From NCBI RefSeq assembly GCF_039542305.1, contig NZ_BAABHW010000001.1:372001-436000 (forward strand): DNA of 64,000 nt. The letters run 5' to 3'. Origin of the DNA: Roseibacterium beibuensis. GTDB taxonomy: Bacteria; Pseudomonadota; Alphaproteobacteria; Rhodobacterales; Rhodobacteraceae. Numbering within the stretch: the stretch's first letter is position 1; the number at the start of each line of letters is the position of its first letter. Under the pieces are notes generated by a model. The model saw nothing but the letters and a program-made list of their open reading frames with translations, did no database searches and was not told the DNA's origin. This document shows, piece after piece, positions 25,785 to 34,067 of the stretch. The position numbers were made by a program, and so were the translations under genes.

Positions 25785-26972
25785 TCAGTCGATGATCCCG
25801 CGGGCGCGCAACTCGGCAAAGTCCCGGGCATCGCGCTGCACTTCGAGTTTCGCCACGGACTGCGCGACGATGCGCGCGATCTCGGCCTCCGGCACGCCCT
25901 TGCTCTTCAACTCCGCGACCATCTGTTTCCCACGGGGCGCGAGCGGCTGGGTAAACAGCATCGTGTCGAGGCGATCGAAGGGGATGTCCGAGGCGCGGGC
26001 GAGGGCAGCCATCCTGTCGGCGTGATCGGGTTGGGTGCGCAGGCGGTCGATCTGTGCCGCGTGCCAAGCCATGCCGCGCGCGTGAAGGTCGGACAGCACC
26101 GGGTCCTGCAAGTAGTCGGCGATCCGGTCGCGAAGTTCGGGGAGGTGGCGGGTGAGGCTGGTCTGTTCGGTCTCGTTCCGGTCGAAGATGCCGAAATACG
26201 TCGCGTCGTATTTGTCGGGCTTGGCGTTGACGTTGCCCCGCAGTTGTCTCAGCAAATAGGCCTCGCGGCTTTTCACGGCGAAATGCGGCAACTCGACCAG
26301 GTCGTAGCCCAAGGTCGCGGCCGAAGATCGCCACATGCCATCCATGAATTGCCGTGTCATCGGCTGGCCAGAGCCATTGACCCACGCCATGGACAGCAGG
26401 CGTTCCTTGCGCTCGGGGTCCTTGCCCGCCCCCTTCACACTCGGGCGATGGATGCCGAGCTTGAGATCGGGAAAGGGGCGGAAAAGCGTTTTCACGCCCC
26501 AGCCCTTGCGAAACGCGTCCGGGGCGCCCCGCGTATAGGCCTCGGTCACAAGGCCGGGGGTCCAGTCGGTCAGCCCGTTCGATCCCATCATGCGCCATGT
26601 CACGACGATGCCTTGGGTGTCTTCGGGTACGGCCGCCAGAAGGTCGGATACCCGGCCCGCGCCGGGCTTGATGTTCAGGAACTCGTCCGCATCGAGCGTG
26701 ATGAGCCAGTCGGTCTCGACCGTCTCGGGCAGGGTCTGCGCATGGCTGAGCGCGGTCGGCTGCGGCTTGCCGCCCGGGGCAACGGGGTTTCGGCGGTGGA
26801 GGATGCCTTCGTCCATCCGGGCAAGCCGGTCCAGCATGGCATCGGTCCCGTCGCGGCAGGCATTCGTGTAGACGATGACCCGCTCGATCCCGATCAGTTT
26901 CTGGAAGGCGACCCATTCGAGCAGGGCAGGTGCCTCGTCTCGCATCATGGTCAGGGCCGTGACGCGGCTCAT
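25785..26972 (-). CDS. glycosyltransferase, Glyco_tranf_2_4 type
   Basis: This 395-residue cytoplasmic glycosyltransferase has the typical opening ALTMMRDEAPALLEWVAFQ, the metal-binding DAD (94-96, in ITLDADEF) and the block WVNGSGQPM ... RGNVNAKPDKYDATYFGIFDRNE. That block is shared with the N-terminal domain of the fusion protein at 35611-37419, so the two are paralogues. The ATG at 26972 is chosen because it begins the fold and lies four bases past the upstream stop. It is the last of five consecutive glycosyltransferase genes, presumably building a surface polysaccharide. Confidence 0.85.
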   Translation of the reverse strand: MSRVTALTMMRDEAPALLEWVAFQKLIGIERVIVYTNACRDGTDAMLDRLARMDEGILHRRNPVAPGGKPQPTALSHAQTLPETVETDWLITLDADEFLNIKPGAGRVSDLLAAVPEDTQGIVVTWRMMGSNGLTDWTPGLVTEAYTRGAPDAFRKGWGVKTLFRPFPDLKLGIHRPSVKGAGKDPERKERLLSMAWVNGSGQPMTRQFMDGMWRSSAATLGYDLVELPHFAVKSREAYLLRQLRGNVNAKPDKYDATYFGIFDRNETEQTSLTRHLPELRDRIADYLQDPVLSDLHARGMAWHAAQIDRLRTQPDHADRMAALARASDIPFDRLDTMLFTQPLAPRGKQMVAELKSKGVPEAEIARIVAQSVAKLEVQRDARDFAELRARGIID

Positions 26973-26976
26973 GGCG

Positions 26977-27849
26977 CTAGATCCCCCGCGCGGGCGGCCC
27001 GGCACGGAGCAGCCCGCCCTCGGCTTCAAGCCGCGCGGCCATGTCGGCATCCAGCCGGTAGAACTTGTCATAAAGGGCGCGATAGGCGGCCTCGGCATCC
27101 GCATCATCGCCTGCGTCGCGCAGGGCCTCCTTCACCGGGGACGTGAAGCCCCAGGACCCGGTGCGCCACTCCATCTTGGCCCGCCAGTTTTCATAAGTCG
27201 GGGCGCCGAAATGGACGAGATGGCCGCCATCCCTTGGCCCAAGGGTCAACTCCTCCAGCCGGTCGCCCGCGCTGTCGAACCCCCAATGCATCTTGAAGCT
27301 GGCCCCCGGAATGCCCGCGCGATGAAAGCTCTTGCCTTCCGGGTGGCCGACCAGCCCGAACCGGCCGCGGAACAGGTCGGCATCCGCGCCATAGAGGCGG
27401 TTCACGGCCTCGCGCGGGATGGGCAGGCGCAACCCCTCCGTCCCGTCGTCGAGAAACACCTGCTCGGCCGTCGCAACGCGGACCGAGGGGATGTCGGCGG
27501 GAAATGTCCGGATCGCCTCGGCCAGGGTCATGCCCGGAAACCACATCAACTCGTCCGCGTCGAGGATCAGGACCCAGCCCTCGCTCACCTCGTGATAGCC
27601 GGCGGTCAGGGCCGCGTTCTGGCGTCGGGTAAAGCGCTTGTCGGGGCCGAGGCCCAGGGTTTTCCAGAATCCGGGCGTGCAGGGGCGCATGTCGATCCGC
27701 GGCTCGTCGGCGAAGGCGGCCAGCGCATCGTCCTCGGGATCGTCGAGAAAAAGGATGATGCGATCCGCGCCCTGGCCCAGATGCCAGTCGAGGAACCGGT
27801 GCAGGATGGGAAGCGGTTCCTTGGCGATGGTGATGACGGTCAGGGTCAT
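26977..27849 (-). CDS. glycosyltransferase family 2-like protein
   Basis: This 290-residue protein has a GT-A-like start (MTLTVITIAKEPLPILHRFL), the divalent-metal motif in GWVLILDADELMWFPG, and late FKMHWGFDSAGDRLEE. The form resembles the Glyco_tranf_2_4 group that often accompanies capsule loci, but it is only distantly related to its neighbour. It lies 4 nt ahead of the next glycosyltransferase and 15 nt behind the previous one, in a tight operon. The donor and acceptor sugars are unknown. Confidence 0.78.
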   Translation of the reverse strand: MTLTVITIAKEPLPILHRFLDWHLGQGADRIILFLDDPEDDALAAFADEPRIDMRPCTPGFWKTLGLGPDKRFTRRQNAALTAGYHEVSEGWVLILDADELMWFPGMTLAEAIRTFPADIPSVRVATAEQVFLDDGTEGLRLPIPREAVNRLYGADADLFRGRFGLVGHPEGKSFHRAGIPGASFKMHWGFDSAGDRLEELTLGPRDGGHLVHFGAPTYENWRAKMEWRTGSWGFTSPVKEALRDAGDDADAEAAYRALYDKFYRLDADMAARLEAEGGLLRAGPPARGI

Positions 27850-27864
27850 GGGATCTTGCGCCGA

Positions 27865-28728
27865 TCAGACAAGGCCGAAGAACCGATCGGGCACCGTGGT
27901 GGGCAGGCCCTGTTCGGTGGCGCGCGGGTCCGTGGCGGGGCGGGGGCGCTTGGCCACGGAGCCATCCGGTTCGACGGGAAACTGGGCACGGCCGATGTCG
28001 CAGGCCTCGGCGAAGTCGATCGGGTCGGCCAAGCCGTCATCGGCGATCGCATCAAGCCGCCCCGTCTGGTGGTCGACGAAGGACTTGTGCTGTTGCAGCC
28101 CGCCCCGTGCGGCCAACCGCTCCTCTGCCACGGTCTTGTCGGCCAGCGCCATGTGGAACAGGAAGAAATGGTTCGAGATCACCGTGGGGCGGTTGAGAAG
28201 CCGGTGTGCGCCGCCCGCCCAGTTGTTCCAGCGGGTGATGACGAAGGGCTTGGTGTAGCGGTCGGCGACGAAGCCGTGCCGGCGCTGGCCGAGGATCGGC
28301 GCGGCGCGGTCGATGGGGGTGGCCTCGGTATCGGCCTCGACGATGTCGACGCCGAGGGCGAAGATGTAGCCCTCTTCCGTCAGTTCCTTGAACGCGTCTT
28401 CCCAGCCCAGCCCGCTATCGGGGTCGATCACCACATATTCGTCCACGTCGCCACGGATGACATGCTCGTACCGCTTGCGCAGGGTGTTGGCGCGGCCCGA
28501 CATTTCCTTAGCCATGAAGCGATCGTTCCGGATGCGGCGGCGGGGCGCGTCGAGCAGCACCTCGGTCTGGATGCCGGTCAGGTCCACATCCGGTTCCCAA
28601 TCGTCCCCGTCGATCACGACATGGAGGTTTTCGCGTCCGAAAAGGCCGCCGTAGTAGGCGATCCACTTTTCGAGGAAATACCCCTCGTGGCGCACATGGG
28701 TCAGGGCGCAGGCGAAGTCCTTGGCCAA
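27865..28728 (-). CDS. glycosyltransferase family 2-like protein
   Basis: This 287-residue protein opens FACALTHVRHEGYFLEKWIAYYGGLFG, then shows HVVIDGDD and a DVD motif (RGDVDEYVVIDP) where a GT-A enzyme binds its metal and nucleotide sugar. WNNWAGGAHRLLNRPTVISNHFFLFHMAL is a conserved C-terminal block. It is the middle gene of the five-gene cluster, 11 nt downstream of the GT61-type gene. The family assignment rests on these motifs only. Confidence 0.72.
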   Translation of the reverse strand: MAKDFACALTHVRHEGYFLEKWIAYYGGLFGRENLHVVIDGDDWEPDVDLTGIQTEVLLDAPRRRIRNDRFMAKEMSGRANTLRKRYEHVIRGDVDEYVVIDPDSGLGWEDAFKELTEEGYIFALGVDIVEADTEATPIDRAAPILGQRRHGFVADRYTKPFVITRWNNWAGGAHRLLNRPTVISNHFFLFHMALADKTVAEERLAARGGLQQHKSFVDHQTGRLDAIADDGLADPIDFAEACDIGRAQFPVEPDGSVAKRPRPATDPRATEQGLPTTVPDRFFGLV

Positions 28729-28739
28729 GGGCTGTCTCC

Positions 28740-29888
28740 TCAGGTCTCGAAAAATCCGAGCGGTTCGTCCAGCCGCGCGGCAATCGCGTCAGTGGCCGCT
28801 GTGATGGTGGCCGTGTCGGGGGTGGTCCAGCCTGACGCGGACGCAATGAACCCGGCCTCTTCGAGGGCTTGCCCAACCGCCGGAAAGTCCAGAAGGGCAT
28901 GTGTTTCGCGCTTGATGATCCGGCGGCCAATGGGGTGGAAGAAGCCGGTCACGGCCTCGATCCGCAGCGGGTCGATCTGGGCGAAATGCCGGAACTGGCG
29001 AACATAGTCCTCGATGTTGTTGGAGGGTCCGCGATTGAGGATGGCGACCTTCGCACCGGTCGGAACCAGCATGGCCGCCAGGTGCAGCGAGGACGCATCG
29101 AGCGACACGATCCGCCGTGCGCCCTTGTAGGTCGCGATCTGCGCGTCGAGCGGGTAGTTCTGCGGATGGAAGACGGTGTATCCCGCGTCTTCCATCAGGG
29201 CCTCGATCCGGCTCTCGAGCACGACCGAGCCGCGCTTGGCCGGAAGTTCGGAGCGGGAAATGTAGATATCCTCGGCGGCGTTTGGCGCGATATCCCGCCC
29301 GAGATTGGCCCGCATCCAGTCGCGGTACTCGGGCCGGCCCGCGGCCATCTCGGCAATGCCGAAGCCGGGGTCCGGCACGGCCAGCTTCTCGACGCGAACC
29401 GGGCTTTGCGGTGCGCGCAACTGAAGGTGCGACAGCCCAAGCGCATCAAAGAACGGTTCCAGATGCTTGTACTGGCGGCGTTCGTGGGTGAACTGGTTCT
29501 TCGGGTGGAAAATGATCCCATCCACGCCACCGAGCGCTTCCAGGGCCTCCAGCGCCCAAAGTCGGCTGGTGGTCTCCACGAGGAAGTGGCCGAAATGGCC
29601 ATAGAACAGCCCCCCGAACAGCCATTTGCCGGGTAGCTCCTCGGGCGTGTCCGCCTCTTCCGGCAATTCCGGTTCAATGGTGATCGGGCCGGCCATGTAG
29701 CGATAACAGTGACCTTCGGGGAGAAGACGGCCCTGATTGTCGAAAAGACCGGCCGCACGCCTCGCGCCGGGGGCCGCGTTGGCCCCCCATGGCACGACGA
29801 GCGTGTCCGTGTGCCAGTGCGGCGTCCAGTCGATCCGGCGGCTCGGGTCGAAAACGAGCGCCGCCTCAGCTGTCGCGGCGGCCTCCAT
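28740..29888 (-). CDS. glycosyltransferase family 61 protein (DUF563)
   Basis: This 382-residue protein carries the GT61 signature around residues 90-115 (GGLFYGHFGHFLVETTSRLWAL) and the late block IVSLDASSLHLAAMLVPTGAKVAIL. Bacterial GT61 members occur in capsule and lipopolysaccharide loci. I choose ATG 29888, which shares one base with the preceding TGA (TGATG); a GTG one codon earlier is possible. The overlap suggests coupled translation with the upstream glycosyltransferase. Confidence 0.85.
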   Translation of the reverse strand: MEAAATAEAALVFDPSRRIDWTPHWHTDTLVVPWGANAAPGARRAAGLFDNQGRLLPEGHCYRYMAGPITIEPELPEEADTPEELPGKWLFGGLFYGHFGHFLVETTSRLWALEALEALGGVDGIIFHPKNQFTHERRQYKHLEPFFDALGLSHLQLRAPQSPVRVEKLAVPDPGFGIAEMAAGRPEYRDWMRANLGRDIAPNAAEDIYISRSELPAKRGSVVLESRIEALMEDAGYTVFHPQNYPLDAQIATYKGARRIVSLDASSLHLAAMLVPTGAKVAILNRGPSNNIEDYVRQFRHFAQIDPLRIEAVTGFFHPIGRRIIKRETHALLDFPAVGQALEEAGFIASASGWTTPDTATITAATDAIAARLDEPLGFFET

Positions 29889-30697
29889 CACTCAAGCGCG
29901 TCCTCTGGCGTGATCCCGACCTCCTGGCACATGCGCCAGGCGTAGGAGTTCTCGAGCGGCGGGTTCTTGCGCCACCATGGCTTGGTGCCGTTGGTGTAGA
30001 GATGGACCGAGACCGTTTTGTCGGTGAACCAGCCTTCCACGCGGCCATGGGGGTCGTAGAAAATGTCGTTGAGCTGGAACGGAACCGGGTAGAGCGCGTC
30101 CGGCGTCATGGCACGGTCGTAATCGCCGGTCTGCTGGGCGAAATACGTGAAAGCCTGCGGGCCGAAGGCCGTGCGCTCGGTCTTGTAGATCTTTACCGCG
30201 TGCGGGAGGCCATCGTTCTGGCGCGTGATCTTCTTGCGCTGGTTCTTGTTCCACCAGGGCGGGACGTCGGGCAGGTTCTCGTAGTAATCGAGCAGCAGGT
30301 CCATCAGGTCGCACTGCTGCGGAAGGCCGACGACCCCGCAATTCAGCGCCCCGCGCATGCCGTGGCCTGCAAAGATCCATTCCCACTCATCGGGAAAGGG
30401 CTTGTGGCAGAAGGCGTCGCAATCGATCCAGATCGCGCCGGTCTTCTGGATCATCTTGTAGCGAAAGACATTCGACAGGAAGCTGGCCGAGGTCTGCTCC
30501 ACGATATCCATCGGGATATCCATGATCTCGGTCGCCGGGCGGATTTCGACGCCTTCGGGGGCGTTGGTGACCGTGTCCGTGCAGTAGAGCGTGACCGGAT
30601 GCCCATGGCGCAGATGCGATTTCAGACAGAGCTGGTTGAGATACTGCAAACGGTCGCCAATCCACAGAGAGGCGACAGGACGACGGTTGAGTTCCAC
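29888..30697 (-). CDS. glycosyltransferase with DXD motif (GT32-like)
   Basis: This 269-residue protein opens ASLWIGDRLQYLNQLCLKSHLRHGHPVTLY and has SNVFRYKMIQKTGAIWIDCDAF, the DXD sugar-nucleotide site (DCD) in the context typical of the GT32/Gly_transf_sug families. It ends PWWRKNPPLENSYAWRMCQEVGI. It is the first gene of the five-gene glycosyltransferase operon, and a 275-bp gap separates it from the RTX-sulfatase operon upstream on the same strand. Cytoplasmic; sugars unknown. Confidence 0.8.
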   Translation of the reverse strand: MELNRRPVASLWIGDRLQYLNQLCLKSHLRHGHPVTLYCTDTVTNAPEGVEIRPATEIMDIPMDIVEQTSASFLSNVFRYKMIQKTGAIWIDCDAFCHKPFPDEWEWIFAGHGMRGALNCGVVGLPQQCDLMDLLLDYYENLPDVPPWWNKNQRKKITRQNDGLPHAVKIYKTERTAFGPQAFTYFAQQTGDYDRAMTPDALYPVPFQLNDIFYDPHGRVEGWFTDKTVSVHLYTNGTKPWWRKNPPLENSYAWRMCQEVGITPEDALE

Positions 30698-30972
30698 GAA
30701 GGATCCCCTTGTTGCTGCTCGTTACGGGACGGCTTGGGCCGCGCTTGGTCGTTGGCGGTCAATCTCCCCGATTTGCCTGCCGAAGGCAAAGCCTTTGCAC
30801 GGCGTTTTCGTGGCCTGTTGCAGAAATGAGAGCGGCCGCATCGCAGGTTTGACCGGGGCGCGCCGGACGGGGCATCGAACCCCGCCCGGCGCGCGCGGCT
30901 GTGCCGCGGGCGAGGGGGCTGTCTGCCCCCTCGCGCTCCCCCGAGAGTTTTTGGCCAAGATGAAAGATTGGG
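30698..30972. repeat. intergenic hairpin-plus-tail element between sulfatase and glycosyltransferase operons
   Basis: This 275-bp gap holds a long imperfect hairpin (30858-30872 with 30880-30894, one mismatch) and a second perfect hairpin, GCGAGGGGG with CCCCCTCGC (30910-30918 and 30926-30934). Immediately after comes GCTCCCCCGAGAG, then TTTTTGGCCAAGATGAAAGA up to 30967. From general familiarity this tail recurs between genes in many Rhodobacteraceae genomes, so I list the block as a dispersed repeat. The first hairpin may also terminate the sulfatase transcript. No coding sequence is seen. Confidence 0.5.
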
Positions 30973-33276
30973 TCAGGTGTCGGGCTGGATGATCTGGGCC
31001 GCGATGTCGGCCCCCTCGGGCACGCCGTGAAGATCCAGGATCGTGAGGCCCGTGCGCAGGCGGACCTGCTGCGGACCCGGTGTCGTGAGTTTGGGGGGCG
31101 TTGGCCAGGCGGACAGGTCGTAGCGTTGGTCCGGCGTCCACCCGTCGATGATCGTGACGCCGCCCGGAGCAATGTGGAAGGTTTTCGCGCCGGGTTCGGC
31201 CTCGATCCGGGTCATGCCGGCCCCCACATGCACGACATGGTCGCCCGCGCCGAGGTGGAGCTTGTTGCGGCCGGGGCCGGTGTCGATGGTCGACGCCCCT
31301 TCGCCATCGTGGATCAGGTCGTTGCCGTGGCCGCCATAGATATGGTTGCGCCCCGAATTGCCATGGATAACGTCATCGCCCGTGCCGCCATCCAGCGTGT
31401 CGCGGCCCGGCCCGCCATGGAGCGTGTCATTGCCGGCCTCGCCATAGAAGGCATGGCGGCGGTTGGCCTGCTTGGCCTTGGCGATCATCAGGTCATTGCC
31501 GCCGCCGCCGTAGAAGGTGGCGGCCCCGTGTTTCGGTCCGATCATGATGTCGTCGCCGTCCGAGCCTTTGAGGTCGATCTCGACGCGTTCCGAGGTCTCG
31601 AACTCGATCGGGCTGTCGGGGTGGGCGACGATCTTGAGGCGCTTGCCTTCCTTGCCATCCGCCTCGTTGCGGGAAACGACGGTGGCGATGCGGATCTTTT
31701 CGACATTGGCGGGGCAGTGCAGCACGTAGTCATCCGGTCCGGCCATGTACCACAGCGTATCGGTGCCGCCGTCTTTCTCTTCGCGGATCTTCTCGGCATC
31801 TGACCCATAGGCCCAGTAATCGTTGTCGCCGCGCCCACCGGCAAGAATGACCGAGCCATCGACGGCCATCATTGCGTTGACGCCATCGGCGGGGTTCTCG
31901 TAGCCGCGCAGGTCGAGCCCGAGCGCCAGCGCGCCCTTGACCAGTTCGGCGCGCAGAAACTCCATCGGCGCCGTCTCGACGAGGTTCTCGGTCTCGCCCG
32001 GGTCCGTCTCGATGTCGTAGACGTGCTCTTCGCCGTTCGGGTAACGGAAGTAGCGCAGGTGGCGATAGCCCTCGACCGAGGGGCGGACGGACAGTGTGCC
32101 GAAGACCGAGGTGGCAGGCGATTTCGTATCGTCGAAGCGGCCGAAGCCTTCGCCGATCAGGGGCAGCAGAGATTGGCCCGAGGTCCAGTCGGGGCGTGGC
32201 GGTAGACCGGCCAGTTGCATGATCGTTTTGGGGATGTTGTGCAGGCTGACGGGCATGTCGATCTCGGTGCCGCGCTCCATCGACGGGTGCCAGATGCCAA
32301 GCGGGATATGCGCGGCGCTGTCCCATTGGCTCATCTTGTGGAAACTGTCGTGATTGCCGAGGTTGAAGCCGTTATCGCTGAGGAAGATGACGGTCGTGTT
32401 CTGCCCCAGAGGGGAGGCTTCCAGCGCATCGAGAAAGCGCCCGATCTCGTGATCGACATGGGAAATCGCGGCGAAATAGGCGCGCACGACTTGCCGCCAG
32501 GCCTCGTCCCCGGCTTTTTCGGGGGTCCAGACGCCGTTCGCGATATAGGCGGCCTCGTAGACGGCGAAGCCGGGTTGGGGGCCGAAGTAATCCTCGGCAT
32601 GCGCGATGTCGGGCCAGCGGATCGCGGCGGGATCGTATTGCGCGTAGAAGCGGTCGGGCGTGATCAGGTTGTAATGCGGATGCTTGAAGCCAAGCTGGAT
32701 CAGGCTGCGCCGCGTCGGGTCGGCACGGTCGAGGAAGTCGATGGCGTTCTGGGCGACCCAATGGTCGTAGAACCGGTCATCCTGGCTGCCGTCATCGTCG
32801 GGATGGTTCACGCCTTTGATGCCCGGCCCACGGTCGAGATAGGCGTGCACGCCGCGGCGCTTGCCCTTGTCCTCGGCGGCCGGTTCCTCGTGGAAAAGGA
32901 TGCGGCGATACTCCTCGGGCATGGGTTGGTAATTGCTGTCCACCTTGCCCGTGGTGAAGGTATAGAACCCGGCGCGCCGCAGGTCGTATTGCCAGGCGCG
33001 TTCGGGGCGCATCACGTCGCGCCAGAACCGGTTGAGATCGACCAGACCCGTGCGGAAGGGCGACAGACCCGTCGCGATTTCGGCCCGGCAGGGGGCGCAG
33101 AGCGGCACCGTGGCATACGCGTTCGAAAAGCGCGCGGCTTTTGCCATGAACCGGTCGAGATTTGGCGTCTCGATGCGGATGCCGAAACTGTCGCGCCAGG
33201 TGTAGACGTCGATCATGTCGTCGACCCAGATCAGGCAGATATGGCTCTCGGCGATGGCGTCCGGGGAAAAGCTCAT
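30973..33276 (-). CDS. sulfatase with C-terminal RTX calcium-binding repeats
   Basis: This 767-residue protein joins a sulfatase domain (about 1-480) to an RTX region (about 588-690). SHICLIWVDDMIDVYTWRDS gives the metal-binding Asp pair (19-20). CAPCRAEIATG (60-70) is a complete formylglycine motif C-X-P-X-R-X4-TG with Cys60 as the modified residue. Nonapeptide repeats such as YGEAGNDTLHGG and GGTGDDVIHG end in an acidic C-terminus and there is no N-terminal signal, so type I secretion is likely. The ATG at 33276 overlaps the upstream stop by four bases. Likely role: desulfation of an extracellular polysaccharide. The exporter is not in the window. Confidence 0.9.
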   Translation of the reverse strand: MSFSPDAIAESHICLIWVDDMIDVYTWRDSFGIRIETPNLDRFMAKAARFSNAYATVPLCAPCRAEIATGLSPFRTGLVDLNRFWRDVMRPERAWQYDLRRAGFYTFTTGKVDSNYQPMPEEYRRILFHEEPAAEDKGKRRGVHAYLDRGPGIKGVNHPDDDGSQDDRFYDHWVAQNAIDFLDRADPTRRSLIQLGFKHPHYNLITPDRFYAQYDPAAIRWPDIAHAEDYFGPQPGFAVYEAAYIANGVWTPEKAGDEAWRQVVRAYFAAISHVDHEIGRFLDALEASPLGQNTTVIFLSDNGFNLGNHDSFHKMSQWDSAAHIPLGIWHPSMERGTEIDMPVSLHNIPKTIMQLAGLPPRPDWTSGQSLLPLIGEGFGRFDDTKSPATSVFGTLSVRPSVEGYRHLRYFRYPNGEEHVYDIETDPGETENLVETAPMEFLRAELVKGALALGLDLRGYENPADGVNAMMAVDGSVILAGGRGDNDYWAYGSDAEKIREEKDGGTDTLWYMAGPDDYVLHCPANVEKIRIATVVSRNEADGKEGKRLKIVAHPDSPIEFETSERVEIDLKGSDGDDIMIGPKHGAATFYGGGGNDLMIAKAKQANRRHAFYGEAGNDTLHGGPGRDTLDGGTGDDVIHGNSGRNHIYGGHGNDLIHDGEGASTIDTGPGRNKLHLGAGDHVVHVGAGMTRIEAEPGAKTFHIAPGGVTIIDGWTPDQRYDLSAWPTPPKLTTPGPQQVRLRTGLTILDLHGVPEGADIAAQIIQPDT

Positions 33277-34067
33277 GCCGCGTCCTCCGACCAGAGACGG
33301 TAGCGATGCAAGGCGGTCAGTAGCGCGCGGTCCTCGTCCGTGTCCGAGTGGAGCAACGCGCGCCCCGGCCAGAGCCATGCATCGAGGATAAGTGCCCCGC
33401 CGAGCGTTTTCACAAGCCGGGGCCGCTGGTTGCGGCAGCCGAGAAACAGGCTGGCCGGGCCCGTGAGGATTGGGGTCGGTGAGCGCGCCTCGGCCCTGTC
33501 CGCGCCGAGAAGCTGCAGCGCCATGCGCCCCGCATGGAGCGAGACGATGGCCATCCGCGGCGCATCGGAATTTGGCAGCGGCAGGCTGGTTTCGACCGTA
33601 TTGGCGTCGTCCTTGGACGTGAGGGTCGACGCGTCGGCGCTGAGAAACAGGTAGTTGCCCCCACCTTCCTCGGCGGCGTGGACGGCGGTGTTCAGCGTGA
33701 AAAGCGTGCGCGCCTCGTCCCCCTCGGCAACATACCAGCGGATCGCGATGGTGGCGGTCGCCGCGTCGCCGGGAATGGCGCGGTCCGCGAAAAGGCCGGA
33801 TTGCGCACCGTGGCGGCATTGCAAGCCGGTCAGGTCTCCGGCGAAGCCGAGCGTGCCGTTGCCCTCGTTCGGCTTGGTGGGTCGCATGGTGATCTCGCCC
33901 GACCGGGGATGCCAATGGGTCACCGCGCCAGTCTTGTCGGTGGCCATGTCGGCTTCGGCCCCGTGCCACCAAAGCGTGCGCGTAGCGGCGAAGGCGGGTG
34001 CCAGGACGCCGGCGGCATCGTCGCAAAGCGCCCCGGGCGGCAAGGGGGTGTCGAGGGCAAGGTTCAT
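33273..34067 (-). CDS. uncharacterised protein, possible concanavalin/LamG-like lectin fold
   Basis: I do not recognise this 264-residue protein with confidence. Its pattern of short beta-strands suggests a jelly-roll lectin domain: TLGFAGDLTGLQCRHGAQSG, ATIAIRWYVAEGDEARTLFTLNT, MAIVSLHAGRMALQLLGA and ALILDAWLWPGRALL. The phrase pairing of a heterogeneous strand with a surface-area stretch recalls LamG-type modules. There is no signal peptide. It is the middle gene of an ATGA-overlapping operon with the SGNH-like protein (34064) and the RTX sulfatase (33276). That position argues for a role in binding or presenting the same glycan. Confidence 0.6.
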   Translation of the reverse strand: MNLALDTPLPPGALCDDAAGVLAPAFAATRTLWWHGAEADMATDKTGAVTHWHPRSGEITMRPTKPNEGNGTLGFAGDLTGLQCRHGAQSGLFADRAIPGDAATATIAIRWYVAEGDEARTLFTLNTAVHAAEEGGGNYLFLSADASTLTSKDDANTVETSLPLPNSDAPRMAIVSLHAGRMALQLLGADRAEARSPTPILTGPASLFLGCRNQRPRLVKTLGGALILDAWLWPGRALLHSDTDEDRALLTALHRYRLWSEDAA

